Source: CAYZJD01 sp964483455 (GTDB lineage: Bacteria; Acidobacteriota; Terriglobia; Bryobacterales; Bryobacteraceae). Taken from it: 64,000 nucleotides of DNA. Below the pieces are notes generated by a model that saw nothing but the letters and a program-made list of their open reading frames with translations, made no database searches and was not told where the DNA came from. The first letter of the stretch is position 1. Every line of letters begins with the position of its first letter. A program made the position numbers and the translations under genes. This document shows, in pieces, positions 17,734-26,869 of this stretch. Where the stretch lies: positions 1 through 64,000 of the forward strand of contig CAZACK010000004.1 in the NCBI GenBank assembly GCA_964483455.1, read 5' to 3'.

Positions 17734-19590
17734 CTAATTCTCCGACGAATGAAGCCCGCCGGCGCCGGCGCGGAACTCGATGTTCGTTCTCTCCGGGTCC
17801 TCCTCGAGCGGCTGCGCGCAGTTCCACAGGCAGGCGCCGCAATGGACGCACTTGTCGCGGTCGATCTGCGGCCGGCCTTCCGGACTCATGGTGATCGCCT
17901 CGCCGGAACAGATCTCGACGCAGATCCGCGTCCCGCACGTCTCGCAAAGGCTTGGGTACAGGAAGACGACGTGATCGGCATAGCCGGGCGGCGCCTGCAC
18001 CTTGCCGCCGAGCAACAGCGCGTCCTGGTGCGAGACCAGCAGCTTTCCGTCGTACTGAATCGGCGGCCAGCCGCAGCGTTCCATCAGCGCCTCGTGCGCC
18101 GGCGCGCCGCGCGACAGGCATTCCTGCCGGATGTGGGCGATCTCCAGCGGGGGAATCCGCCCCGCGTAGTATTCCTCGAAGGTCGGCAGACGGTCGTACG
18201 GCGGAACGGGCTCGAACGGTAAGTTGAATCTCCCCTTCGTCAGTCCGGAAAGCGCCATGCCGAAGATGCCGGTCAGCAGCCCTTTCTGAAATCCGTTGCG
18301 GGCGCGCTCGGCCACGCGGCCTTCTCGCTCAACCCAGCTCTTCCGCCGGCGCTCGACGTAGACCCGCTCGAGGTTCTGCTTCTTGAACGGCTCGCCTTCG
18401 GCGAGCAGCTCGAGCACGCCTTCGGCCAGCAGCACGCCAGTGGTCCACGCTTCGTCGACCCCCGAGCCCGTCAGCACGTTGGTGCTTCCGGAGCCTTCGC
18501 CGATCCGCGCGTAACCGTCGCCGGCCAGGTACGGCTCGCCGTGCTTGCCCGATTCCTGAATCGACTTCGCCCCCCAGGAGCGCAGCCTTCCGCCCTCGAG
18601 ATATCGCCACAGGTACGGGTGCTGGATGAAATGCTGCAAGTAGCGATACGAGGTGCGCACCGGACTGTCGAACCACGACGGGACGAAAATGCCCGCCGAG
18701 GCCAGCCGCTCGGGGTGGACATAGAGAAATCCGAAAATTTCCGGTTCCGGGTAGCCGAAGGTGTGCAGCACCGTGCCGGGTTCAAGCGGGCTTTCCTCGG
18801 GAAGCTCGATCACCATCTTGGCGCCGACCGCCCAGTCCCTGAGCTTGTGCCCTGAAGGCATGCCGAAATGCTCGTTCAACTGACGCCCGATCGGCCCCAC
18901 CGGCCCGTCGCCGACCACCGTGAGCGCCGCGCGAATCTCCATGCCCGGCAGGAAACCCGCCTCTGGGTTGCCGGCCCTGTCGGTTCCCTGGTCGAGCAGG
19001 CGAAGGCCGGTGACGCGCCCGTCTTCGATCAACGCTTTGTCCACCGGCGTGCCGGGCCATATCTGTACCACCCCGCCCGCCATCAACTGCGAGCCGACCC
19101 ACTGGTTGAACTGGCCAATCGACATCACCAGCCCGCCCGACTTGTGCAGGAATTCGGGCGTGAACGGCAGTTCGAGCGCGTGTTCCTCGTACGGCAGGGC
19201 GAAGCGGAGCGCGCGGATCAGAGTGTCGGCCAGCCGCAAGGGCGCCGACCGCCGGCTAGCGCCGATCGGGTCGAGCAGGTAGAGGACCTTCTCACGGGCG
19301 ACCGGCGCGGCCATGGGAATCTGCGACGGGTCGAGATCCGGGAACGTGACGCGAATCCCGCGGGCCTTCGTGACAACCCCTGAAACGCCGAACCCTATGT
19401 CGTCCGCCCGCTCGTAACAGACCACCTGGGGCGGCATCCCCGGCATCGCCCGGCTTTCGAAGCGCGGCGTGCCGTCGTCGTTGAGCAGGCGGCGGGACAG
19501 CGTTGTCAGAAAGCCGCCCATTGCCGGCCCGAAGCCGGCGCAGACAATATCCACCTCCATGGTCTGACGCTCGACCGGAAAGCCGCTCAT
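17734..19590 (-). CDS. ETF:quinone oxidoreductase-like flavoprotein fused to ferredoxin (FixC-FixX type)
   Basis: Predicted to carry electrons from ETF to the quinone pool, 618 residues. The FAD-binding start is VDIVCAGFGPAMGGFL. A geranylgeranyl-reductase/FixC-like body follows with TVVGDGPVGPIGRQLN, and YARIGEGSGSTNVLTGSGVDEA fits the second FAD motif. The C-terminal 70 residues form a ferredoxin domain with two cysteine sets: C549, C552, C557, C561, then C581, C584, C587, C591. Standard ETF-QO has a single [4Fe-4S] cluster, so this may bind two. The ATG at 19590 overlaps the dehydrogenase stop (ATGA). Confidence 0.8.
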   Translation of the reverse strand: MSGFPVERQTMEVDIVCAGFGPAMGGFLTTLSRRLLNDDGTPRFESRAMPGMPPQVVCYERADDIGFGVSGVVTKARGIRVTFPDLDPSQIPMAAPVAREKVLYLLDPIGASRRSAPLRLADTLIRALRFALPYEEHALELPFTPEFLHKSGGLVMSIGQFNQWVGSQLMAGGVVQIWPGTPVDKALIEDGRVTGLRLLDQGTDRAGNPEAGFLPGMEIRAALTVVGDGPVGPIGRQLNEHFGMPSGHKLRDWAVGAKMVIELPEESPLEPGTVLHTFGYPEPEIFGFLYVHPERLASAGIFVPSWFDSPVRTSYRYLQHFIQHPYLWRYLEGGRLRSWGAKSIQESGKHGEPYLAGDGYARIGEGSGSTNVLTGSGVDEAWTTGVLLAEGVLELLAEGEPFKKQNLERVYVERRRKSWVEREGRVAERARNGFQKGLLTGIFGMALSGLTKGRFNLPFEPVPPYDRLPTFEEYYAGRIPPLEIAHIRQECLSRGAPAHEALMERCGWPPIQYDGKLLVSHQDALLLGGKVQAPPGYADHVVFLYPSLCETCGTRICVEICSGEAITMSPEGRPQIDRDKCVHCGACLWNCAQPLEEDPERTNIEFRAGAGGLHSSEN

Positions 19591-21779
19591 GCGGGATAGT
19601 CCAGAGCCTCCGGAATCATGACCTTGGTGAGCGCCTCGGCAGCGCGGTCCTTGGCAAGCTGCGCGCCGGTGAGGCAGCCGTCGATGCGGCCGCGCAGCCG
19701 AATGAACTGCTCGAGCCCCTCGGTCTTCGCGCACGGACCGGCCTTGTGCGGATGCGTCCCGTCCTTTTCGATCACGTCGGTGGCGACGCTCGACATGCCC
19801 GGGATCACGCCTTCCAGGGCGATCAGCTCATCGGCTTTGTAACAGCCGTCGTATCCCTCCACGTCCCACGCCGGATGCCGCTGGTAGCCGAAGACCAGTT
19901 CGGCGCAGATGCGCCCGGCCTCGCCGGCGGCGCACGCGCTCTGCACGTGGCACAGGTCGGCAAGGAAGTTCACGAGCCCCGGCAGCGCTTCCGCCAAAAT
20001 CGGGTTCTGCGGCCCCTTCTCGACCAGTTCCAGCACGTCGAGGATCTGGTAGCGGGAGGCCAGCAGCCAGCACAGCGCATCGGCCAGCGGGAACGTCACC
20101 CCCTGGCGGGAACTTTGATACAGCTTGACGCCGTCGGCGTCCACCGCCTTTTGCAGATGATTCAGGGTCCACAGCCAGAGCTGCATGGCGCTGGCCAGGG
20201 TGCAAGCGCCCGTGCCGGGCCTGCTTGCGGCGATGTCGCGCATTTCCGCGATCCAACGGTGGAACTGCGCCAGGAACAACTCGTTCGCCATGGTGACGCT
20301 GAGCTGGCGGCGCTGCACGGCTTCCGGCCCCTCGTAGGTGGCCTCGAGCTGCGCGTCCATCCACTTGTGGCCGAGGAAGCCGGGGCAGTCTTCGATGATG
20401 CCGTAGCCGCCCATCAGGCTGACCGCCTCGCGCATCATGTTGGCGCCGTGGCCGGTGTTCCAGAGCTTGCACGCCGGGCAAAGCACATTGGCCAGCGAAT
20501 CGAGCAGGGCGAAGCGGACCATCGGCTTGTCGCAGTCCAGCCCGTGCTGGAGACAGTCCAGCGCTTCCTTCTGGTAGCGCCGTCCGGCTCGGATCGCGGC
20601 TGTGCCGCGAATGCCCTCCTGCGCGAATAGCGCGTCCTTCTCCCGCTCGAGCGGGTCAAGCTCATCGAACAGCCTCGCCGCAGCCATCCCGAGAGAAGTA
20701 CCGGCCTCGCCGGTGGCCCAGACATCCACCAGCCGGTGCAGCACGTCCTGCTTGAGTTGCAGGCCCAACTCGTAGCGCGGCGAGCCGGGCTCAGCCGTCT
20801 CCCCGCCACGAAACCGCCCGCGCTGGTACCGGATGATCGGCTCGACCGCCGACAGAAGTTTCGCCGAGGTCATCAGGCCCACGGTGACGCGCGTCCGGCG
20901 AAAGACCGCTTCGATGACTTCCCCGTGGCTGAAGCGTGGCGTGAGGATGCCATTGGTCACGCTGTAGCCGCCGACGATCCGGCTCGCGGGCACGCGCACG
21001 CTGAAGATCGGATCGCGCGTCGAGGAGAGCTGGTGCACGAGCTTCCGAGCCGGCGCGCCGCGGTCGAATACGCCCGGATCGTTTTCCTCGAGGATGACCA
21101 TGCAGGTCCCCTTGATCCGGTCGTCGCTGGACTCGACGGCGGCGGTGACGAAGTTGGCGAACGCCATGTTGGTGATGAAGCGCCCCCGCTTGTCCACCTG
21201 GAGGATGGGCTCCTTGCCTTCCTCCCACTCGGCGATGCGGACCTTGCCGCCGAGGATGCCGGTCTCGACGCCGACGTAGGGGAGAGGCTCGGTCAGGCAG
21301 AAGGCGCCGCGCCAAGTCGGCCGGTCTTCGCCCGGCGCCGGCGGAGCGCACCGGCGGAAGTAGGCCTCCCGCTGCTCGGGTGTGCCGCGCTCGTGGATCG
21401 GCGCCAGTGCGAGAAACGTGGCCAAGCTCCCGGTGGCGGCCCCGGCATCGACCCAGGCCAGTTCGAAGGCGATCAGCGCCAGCGCCAGGTTCTTCGGCCC
21501 TTCGACGATTCCGCCCTGCTCGGGATCGAGGAACGCGGCGGTGATGCCGGATGCGTCGAATGCTTCGAGCAGGCTGGCTTTGAGTGAAGTCCACTCGTGG
21601 CTGTTGCGCGCGCCCTGTGCCACCAGCCGGGCGACCGGCCCCCTGGCGACGGCCCGCGCCGATTGCACCAGCATCTGCAAATCGTAGCGGTCGGAGAACC
21701 GCCACTGGATTTGCCGGACGTCATCGCCCGGCAGGGTGCGCAGCGTTTCGCGCTCCTGCTTCCTAACCCCCACAGGCAT
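19587..21779 (-). CDS. Acyl-CoA dehydrogenase family protein (long form)
   Basis: Flavin dehydrogenase of 730 residues, nearly twice the usual 380-400, with a C-terminal helical extension as in ACAD9/VLCAD-like or FadE-type enzymes. Seen: RGAFCLTEPLPYVGVETG (substrate/FAD loop), MREAVSLMGGYGIIEDCPG and ATYEGPEAVQRRQLSVTM, which holds the likely catalytic Glu of the YEGxxE type. A TAGACT -10-like box at 21815-21820 and AGGAG upstream of the ATG support the start. First gene of the operon with the oxidoreductase fusion, etfB and etfA, so its electrons should go to that ETF. The acyl substrate is unknown. Confidence 0.85.
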   Translation of the reverse strand: MPVGVRKQERETLRTLPGDDVRQIQWRFSDRYDLQMLVQSARAVARGPVARLVAQGARNSHEWTSLKASLLEAFDASGITAAFLDPEQGGIVEGPKNLALALIAFELAWVDAGAATGSLATFLALAPIHERGTPEQREAYFRRCAPPAPGEDRPTWRGAFCLTEPLPYVGVETGILGGKVRIAEWEEGKEPILQVDKRGRFITNMAFANFVTAAVESSDDRIKGTCMVILEENDPGVFDRGAPARKLVHQLSSTRDPIFSVRVPASRIVGGYSVTNGILTPRFSHGEVIEAVFRRTRVTVGLMTSAKLLSAVEPIIRYQRGRFRGGETAEPGSPRYELGLQLKQDVLHRLVDVWATGEAGTSLGMAAARLFDELDPLEREKDALFAQEGIRGTAAIRAGRRYQKEALDCLQHGLDCDKPMVRFALLDSLANVLCPACKLWNTGHGANMMREAVSLMGGYGIIEDCPGFLGHKWMDAQLEATYEGPEAVQRRQLSVTMANELFLAQFHRWIAEMRDIAASRPGTGACTLASAMQLWLWTLNHLQKAVDADGVKLYQSSRQGVTFPLADALCWLLASRYQILDVLELVEKGPQNPILAEALPGLVNFLADLCHVQSACAAGEAGRICAELVFGYQRHPAWDVEGYDGCYKADELIALEGVIPGMSSVATDVIEKDGTHPHKAGPCAKTEGLEQFIRLRGRIDGCLTGAQLAKDRAAEALTKVMIPEALDYPA

Positions 21780-21814
21780 CGATCCGATCCTTTCTCCTCG
21801 AGCGGCACTGGTCG

Positions 21815-21820
21815 AGTCTA
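21815..21820 (-). promoter_or_regulatory. Putative -10 box of the acyl-CoA dehydrogenase/ETF operon
   Basis: TAGACT on the minus strand, about 35 nt before the ATG at 21779, with AGGAG and AAGGA sites in the short leader. No clear -35 is seen. Confidence 0.35.
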
Positions 21821-22001
21821 ACGCACAGATTCCAAGGGGGATGCATCATCCCTCCCGGCGGGTGCGACGTCTCCGGCTGCCCCTCCCCGCTCTCGCCTTA
21901 GATGTGACGAGTTGGTTCGAGCAACTGGCTTGCCAAAACGAAAAGGACAAGGACGGTTGAAGTTCCGGAGGGCGAGAGCCTTCAGCGATCAGCGGTACAG
22001 A

Positions 22002-22982
22002 CTACGCCGCCCCGGGTGCATCGGCCGCATGCAGCAGGCTCTCGGCGAAGGGCCACTCGGGATCGACCCACTGCGCGACGCACGTGAAACCAGCCTGGCG
22101 CCCCATCTCGGCGGTTTCCACCAGGGTGAACTTGTGGCAGGATTCGGTCCAGATGGTTTCGCCTTCCTCCAGGGTGCAGACGACATTCAATCCCGGAATG
22201 CGGACGGTCTGGCGGCACTTGGACCGCAGGTGCATTTCGATGCGACGTTCCGTCGGGTTGTAGCGTGCTTCGTGCTCGAAATTGTCGGGGATGAAATCGG
22301 CGCCGAGCCGCCGGTTGACGTGGCCTAGCAGATTTCGGTTGAACGCGGCGGTGAGTCCGATCGGGTCGGCGTAGGCCGGCAGAAGCTTGTCCACCTTGTT
22401 CATGAGATCGGTTCCGAGGAGGAGCGCGTCGCCTGGTTGCAGACATGCGCGGATGCGGGCGAGGAACTTGACGGCGGCGGGCCGGTCGAAATTGCCCACC
22501 GTGCTTCCCAGGAACAGCACGAGGAGCGTCTGGCCGGGGTCGCGCCGCGAGGCGACTTCCCGGAGACCTTCCACATACGACCGTTCCATGCCGACGACGC
22601 TGATCGAGCCGAGCAGGCCGAGCTCCATGCGGCAGCGCGCCAAGGCGGTCTTGGAAATCTCGATGGGGTAGTAAATCACCGGCTGGAGACGCGAGAGTGT
22701 TTCCAACAGCCAGCGCGTCTTACGCCCCGAGCCACTGCCAAGCTCGGCGACCATGACCGGCAACTCCAGGTGCTCGAGTATGTCGACGGCGTGCCGGCGC
22801 AGAATGCGCTCGTCGGCGCGGGCGAGGCCGTATTCCGGCAGATAGGTGATTGCCTCGAACAGGGCGCTTCCCAGATCGTCGTAGAGCAGAATCGACGGCA
22901 GTTCCTTTTGTCCGGGCTTCGTCAGGCCCTCGCGCACGGTGGCGGTAAAGGCGTCCCTGGCTCTGGCCGCGGCAGTGGCCAT
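22002..22982 (-). CDS. egtD: L-histidine N-alpha-methyltransferase (ergothioneine synthesis)
   Basis: Trimethylates histidine to hercynine with SAM, the first step of ergothioneine synthesis. The 326 residues match EgtD (DUF2260/methyltransf_33). Seen: LPSILLYDDLGSALFEAITYLPEYG at the N-terminus, SAM motif VAELGSGSGRKTRWLLE (about residue 80), YYPIEISKTAL, LFLGSTVGNFDR and LLLGTDLMNKVDKLLPAY. It begins 3 bp after the egtB stop, so the two genes form an operon. Confidence 0.92.
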   Translation of the reverse strand: MATAAARARDAFTATVREGLTKPGQKELPSILLYDDLGSALFEAITYLPEYGLARADERILRRHAVDILEHLELPVMVAELGSGSGRKTRWLLETLSRLQPVIYYPIEISKTALARCRMELGLLGSISVVGMERSYVEGLREVASRRDPGQTLLVLFLGSTVGNFDRPAAVKFLARIRACLQPGDALLLGTDLMNKVDKLLPAYADPIGLTAAFNRNLLGHVNRRLGADFIPDNFEHEARYNPTERRIEMHLRSKCRQTVRIPGLNVVCTLEEGETIWTESCHKFTLVETAEMGRQAGFTCVAQWVDPEWPFAESLLHAADAPGAA

Positions 22983-22985
22983 CGA

Positions 22986-24191
22986 TCAGTTCTCCACCAG
23001 CCGGAATCCGGCATAGACATACGGGTAACGCGGCCGGAACCAGTTCCGGAACGAACGTCGCAACAGAGCGGCGGCCGTACGAGCAGACCCACCCTTCATG
23101 ACGAAGTGCTCGCCGTCAAAGAAATTCGCCGAGTAGCCGGGGTAGGTCGGAAACGGTTCGAAGCCCGAGAACGGCTCGAAGACTGTCGAGGTCCACTCCC
23201 ACCCGTTGCCGACCATCTGCGAGACCCCGAAGGCGCTGTCGCCTTCGGGCGTTGCGCTCACAGGCGCCGGGTCCCAGCCGGCGAAATCGAAATTCCCCCG
23301 CGAGGGGTGCGGTTTCTCGTCGCCCCACGGGTACAGCCGCTCGTCGCCTTGCGGAGTCCCGTAGGCGGCCCGGTGAAACTGCGCTTCCGTGGGCAGCGAC
23401 ATCCCCTTCCACGAAGCGTAGGCCTCAGCCTCGTTCTGCGTGACATACACCGGCCATTCCCACGGCATGTCGATGTCCGAGAACATACCGCGACAGAACC
23501 ACCGGCCGTCCCGCCGCACCCAGAAGTGCGGCGGCCGCGCGCCCGCCGACACGAAATCGAGATAGTCGCCGTTGGTAACCTTGTGCTTGGCAATGGCGAA
23601 GGAGGCCACCGGCACGGTGTGCTCGTCGTACTCGTTATCCCAGCCGAATCCGTCCTCCCGCCTTCTTCCCAGGGTCGCCGCTCCGGCGGGAATCTGGATC
23701 ATCCTGTGCGCAGCCGTTCCACCGCCGGCTGAATGGCCGGCGGCCTCCGCGATCTTGCGTTCATACGGCAGGTTGTGCAGCATGTACGCGAAGGTTTCGG
23801 CATGCATCAGGCGGTGCTCCAGGGCGATGCACAGCGATTGCGGCGGCGCGTTGTTCACAGCGCCGTCCAGCTCGGCGCGGACCCGGCGGTTGTAGGACTC
23901 CACCTCCTCGACGGACGGCCAGTCCGAGGCTGTATCGTCGGGCAGCGTCCCTTCGCGCGGATCGATGCCGAACTCGAAGAGCTTGTCGAAGGAAGGATGA
24001 AACGATTTCATCCCGAGCGCGCCGCGCGCCACCTGGTTCCAATCGAATGCTTCAAGGTGACCCAGGTAGAAGATGATGCGATGCCGTTCCGGGATCGGGC
24101 GCTCGTAGAGAGAATCCGGCCGGACGACCCGGAACAGCGCGTCCGTAACAGCCCGAGCTTCGTTGATCGCTTCTCCCAGATTCACGGTCAA
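22986..24191 (-). CDS. egtB: EgtB-type sulfoxide synthase (ergothioneine synthesis)
   Basis: Iron-dependent enzyme that joins hercynine to a thiol substrate. The N-terminal DinB-like domain supplies the Fe ligands: His-45 in LGHLEAFDW and the HxxxHxE of EHRLMHAETF (His-126, His-130). The C-terminal FGE-sulfatase-like domain has FAIAKHKVTNGDYLDF, LPTEAQFHRAAYGTP, MVGNGWEWTSTVF and SFRNWFRPRYPYVYAGFRLV. The start is uncertain: TTG at 24191 has AAGGA at 7 nt, while GTG at 24215 and an ATG at 24299 are also in frame. egtA, egtC and egtE are not nearby, so it may accept cysteine directly or use genes elsewhere. Confidence 0.85.
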   Translation of the reverse strand: MTVNLGEAINEARAVTDALFRVVRPDSLYERPIPERHRIIFYLGHLEAFDWNQVARGALGMKSFHPSFDKLFEFGIDPREGTLPDDTASDWPSVEEVESYNRRVRAELDGAVNNAPPQSLCIALEHRLMHAETFAYMLHNLPYERKIAEAAGHSAGGGTAAHRMIQIPAGAATLGRRREDGFGWDNEYDEHTVPVASFAIAKHKVTNGDYLDFVSAGARPPHFWVRRDGRWFCRGMFSDIDMPWEWPVYVTQNEAEAYASWKGMSLPTEAQFHRAAYGTPQGDERLYPWGDEKPHPSRGNFDFAGWDPAPVSATPEGDSAFGVSQMVGNGWEWTSTVFEPFSGFEPFPTYPGYSANFFDGEHFVMKGGSARTAAALLRRSFRNWFRPRYPYVYAGFRLVEN

Positions 24192-24326
24192 GGTCGGGTC
24201 CTTGTAGTGTATCACGGGTCTTGACAGGAGATCCGCCGAAGGCCGCCGACTATTCCCTCGCCAGGAGAAAATTCCAAGGCGTGGGCCCGTGGCCGCCATG
24301 GATGCGCATGGAGCCGTCGACGGCGG

Positions 24327-25436
24327 TCAGGTCCGTTCCGCGATCAGCTCCTCATAGATCTCGCTCATTCGCTCGACGGCGGCTCTCAGCGAGAAATCGC
24401 GCCGAATGTAGCGGCTACCCGCCTCCGCCATACGCAACCGGAGTTCCGGATGATCGAGCAACTCCCGCAGGCAGGCAGCAAGCTGTCTGCCATCGGCGCA
24501 GTCGAACAACAGTCCCGTCTCCCCATGGCGCACCAGTTCGAGATTGCCTCCGACCCTCGAGGCGACCGCGGCGCATCCGCACGCCATCGCCTCCATCAGC
24601 GAATTGGACAGCGCTTCGGATATGGAAGGCAGCACGAAGATGTCGATCAAACGCAGCCGGTCCGCCACCCGATCCGTGGCCGGCTCGAAGACGCACGCTT
24701 CGCGGATTCCAAGCTCGCCGCTCATCGCTTCGAGCCGCGGCTTCAGTGGACCGTCGCCGGCGATGAGCAGCTTCACGCGATCGTGCGTCTCTCTCACGCG
24801 CCGGAACGCTTCGAGCAGCATCGGCAGGCCCTTCTCCGGACGCAGCGCGCACACCACGCCGATCACAACCTCTCCGCCAGGCCGGGCCTCCCGGAGCTGG
24901 GGATGGAATTGCCCAGTGTCGATGCCGTTGTAGCAGAGTCGGATTCTTCGCTTCGGCGCCTTCTCATCCTCGACCATGTGCCTGCGAATGGCCTCGCAGT
25001 TGACGACGATGGCGTCCGCGATCTGATCGGTCAGACGGAGCAGGTGGCGGGTCAAACCGGGCGTCAGGCCGCGATGGGCGCGCTGGCTGGTCACGACCAC
25101 CGGCGCGCGAAACAGGCGCGCCACGGGCGCGGCGAACAGGTTCATCGGCGCGTCGAAGGAGTGCACCAGCTCGATCCGGCGGTGCTCCAGATACCGGCCG
25201 AGTTCCAGTGCGCCGGCCAGCGCAGAGACCGAACGGAAGGAGGTTACACCAAACCGGACCACCGGCACCCCGGCGCGCCGGAGCTGATCGCCGCGGATGC
25301 CTTCCGGATGAAAACAGCCCACGTGCGGCTCAAAGCGGGTCCAATCCAGCGAGCGGGCGATTTCCGCGAGCTGCCTCTCGCTCCCTCCCAGCCCGAGCTC
25401 GCGCGACAGCAGCAGGACGGGCCAAGGCCGGGGCAT
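24327..25436 (-). CDS. GT4-family glycosyltransferase
   Basis: Retaining GT-B glycosyltransferase of 369 residues. The N-terminal acceptor domain opens VLLLSRELGLGGSERQLAEIA. The C-terminal donor domain shows VCALRPEKGLPMLLEAF and LLIAGDGPLKPRLE. The EX7E-like donor motif is FVLPSISEALSNSLMEAMACG, followed by GETGLLFD. It starts 7 bp after the GT2 gene on the same strand, giving a two-gene unit at the edge of the polysaccharide locus. The sugar specificity is unknown. Confidence 0.85.
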   Translation of the reverse strand: MPRPWPVLLLSRELGLGGSERQLAEIARSLDWTRFEPHVGCFHPEGIRGDQLRRAGVPVVRFGVTSFRSVSALAGALELGRYLEHRRIELVHSFDAPMNLFAAPVARLFRAPVVVTSQRAHRGLTPGLTRHLLRLTDQIADAIVVNCEAIRRHMVEDEKAPKRRIRLCYNGIDTGQFHPQLREARPGGEVVIGVVCALRPEKGLPMLLEAFRRVRETHDRVKLLIAGDGPLKPRLEAMSGELGIREACVFEPATDRVADRLRLIDIFVLPSISEALSNSLMEAMACGCAAVASRVGGNLELVRHGETGLLFDCADGRQLAACLRELLDHPELRLRMAEAGSRYIRRDFSLRAAVERMSEIYEELIAERT

Positions 25437-25443
25437 AAGAAGT

Positions 25444-26586
25444 TCAGGATACAGTTTCCAATGGGTCCTTCCGGGGCTCTCTCCAAAACCAGCCCGCTGG
25501 CACCACAAGAATCGACACGGCGCACAGCGCGGCGGCCATGAGCACGACAAAGGTCCGGACGGGCGATGTTACCCGCTTGACTGGCGAACGCTGGGGGACA
25601 ATCGGGTCGAGCAGGGCAAGCGCATAGAATAGCGCCTGCATCCCGAACGCGATTCCCTTCCATGGACTTGGCAACCAGAACGTGGACGCGGCTATGAGGA
25701 TCAGCGCGAACGGCAGCAGCAGCCGCCCCAGCTTGTGGGACAGGAAGTGGAGCCACATCCGGTTCGATGGTCCGAGCAGCCGCGGATAGCGGAGCACCAC
25801 CTGGTAGACGCCGGCCAGGGTGCGCACCTTGCGTCCGAACTCCGTCCGCAAGCAAGCCGGCGAATCGAACGCCTTGGCCCGCTCCTCGAGAATCACGCGG
25901 TAGCCTCGGAAAAAAGCGCCGAGCGGAAGTTGCACGTCGTCGAGGAGCGTGGTGGCGGGCAACGGCGACGCCAGCTTCCGGCGCATCGCGTAGATGCAGC
26001 CAGTGGCGCCGAGCACCGAGTCGATCCGGCTCAGCCGCCGCCGGATCCACTTCTCGTAGCGCCAGTACAGCGCGGTGTCAGCCTCTTCCCTGGTTTCTCC
26101 GTCCGCGATGACCAGCTCCCCACTCGCCACGCCGACCGTAGGATCGGCGAAACACTCCACCAGCTCGCGGAGCGCCTCCGGGTCCAGGCGCTGCCGGACG
26201 TCGGTAAAGAACAGGATCTCGCCGGTGGCCTGCCGCATGCCCTCGTTCAGCGCCGCTGCTTTCCCCGCCGCTGGGATGCGAATGAGCTTCACACCGTGGT
26301 GGGCGAGGTCCTGCGCGATCGAGTCCGTCTGGTCCGCCGATCCGTCCGATATTACGAGTATCTCCATTAACTCCCGCGGATAATTGAGCTGTAAGATGGA
26401 GTGGAGCTTGGCCCGCAGCCACTTCGCGCCGTTCCTGACCGGCAGCAGGACACTGACGCTGGGCCGGATCGCCCCCTTGCGGACGGGCCTGGCAGTCCTC
26501 CGCGCGATCGCCGCGAGAAGCGCGGGATAGCCGACCAACACGTAGAGCAAGAGGGCGCCGCTCAACAGAAGGACCGCCGCTGCCAT
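25444..26586 (-). CDS. Membrane GT2-family glycosyltransferase
   Basis: Processive-type GT2 enzyme of 380 residues with an N-terminal helix (AAAVLLLSGALLLYVLVGYPALL) and about three C-terminal helices (near residues 265-365). The GT-A domain has PSVSVLLPVRNGAKWL, VISDGSADQTDSIA, the LFFTDVRQRLDPEAL motif where DxD is reduced to D-V-R, and a C-terminal LLDDVQLPLGAFFRGYRVI. Arrangement as in chitooligosaccharide- or hyaluronan-synthase-like enzymes. The ATG at 26586 is preferred because the sequence upstream is low-complexity. Confidence 0.82.
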   Translation of the reverse strand: MAAAVLLLSGALLLYVLVGYPALLAAIARRTARPVRKGAIRPSVSVLLPVRNGAKWLRAKLHSILQLNYPRELMEILVISDGSADQTDSIAQDLAHHGVKLIRIPAAGKAAALNEGMRQATGEILFFTDVRQRLDPEALRELVECFADPTVGVASGELVIADGETREEADTALYWRYEKWIRRRLSRIDSVLGATGCIYAMRRKLASPLPATTLLDDVQLPLGAFFRGYRVILEERAKAFDSPACLRTEFGRKVRTLAGVYQVVLRYPRLLGPSNRMWLHFLSHKLGRLLLPFALILIAASTFWLPSPWKGIAFGMQALFYALALLDPIVPQRSPVKRVTSPVRTFVVLMAAALCAVSILVVPAGWFWREPRKDPLETVS

Positions 26587-26869
26587 GGCAAGACCACATG
26601 GTAGCCGCGAACCTTCGGCCTGCGCAAGGCAAAAAGCAGAATTGTTCCTCTGCCGGCCAGCCGGCAAGAAGAAGATCGCCGGAGGCGCACCATATTCTTG
26701 GCTCTTCGTCTTGATTCTTGATTCTTGATTCTTGATTTTCCTTTTCCGCGGACCAAAGGTCCGCTGGCGGCGGCCAGCCGCTGCGGCGTGCGAAAGCCAC
26801 GCGTCCGCGTCGCTGTGCGCCGGCTCATGAGTTAGAATATGGCTTGCCCAGGCACCGACCTCGCAACCC
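26587..26869. other. Divergent intergenic region with hairpins and a 7-mer repeat
   Basis: Between the minus-strand GT2 and plus-strand GT4 genes. It holds a TGCCGGC/GCCGGCA inverted repeat (26651-26666), the (CTTGATT)4 repeat (26710-26737), a GCGGACC-AAA-GGTCCGC hairpin (26748-26764) and a TAGAAT -10-like box (26833-26838), 31 nt before the GT4 ATG. No coding sequence is recognised. Confidence 0.5.
26710..26737. repeat. Tandem heptanucleotide repeat (CTTGATT)x4
   Basis: Four perfect copies of CTTGATT in the divergent region upstream of the GT2 and GT4 genes. It is AT-rich in a GC-rich setting. Confidence 0.9.

Noticed and set aside
24327..25436. Selenoneine cluster (egtB-like gene followed by a glycosyltransferase)
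   Set aside because: The transferase is an ordinary GT4 that pairs with the adjacent GT2, and no selD-like gene is present; the EgtB and EgtD pair fits ergothioneine.
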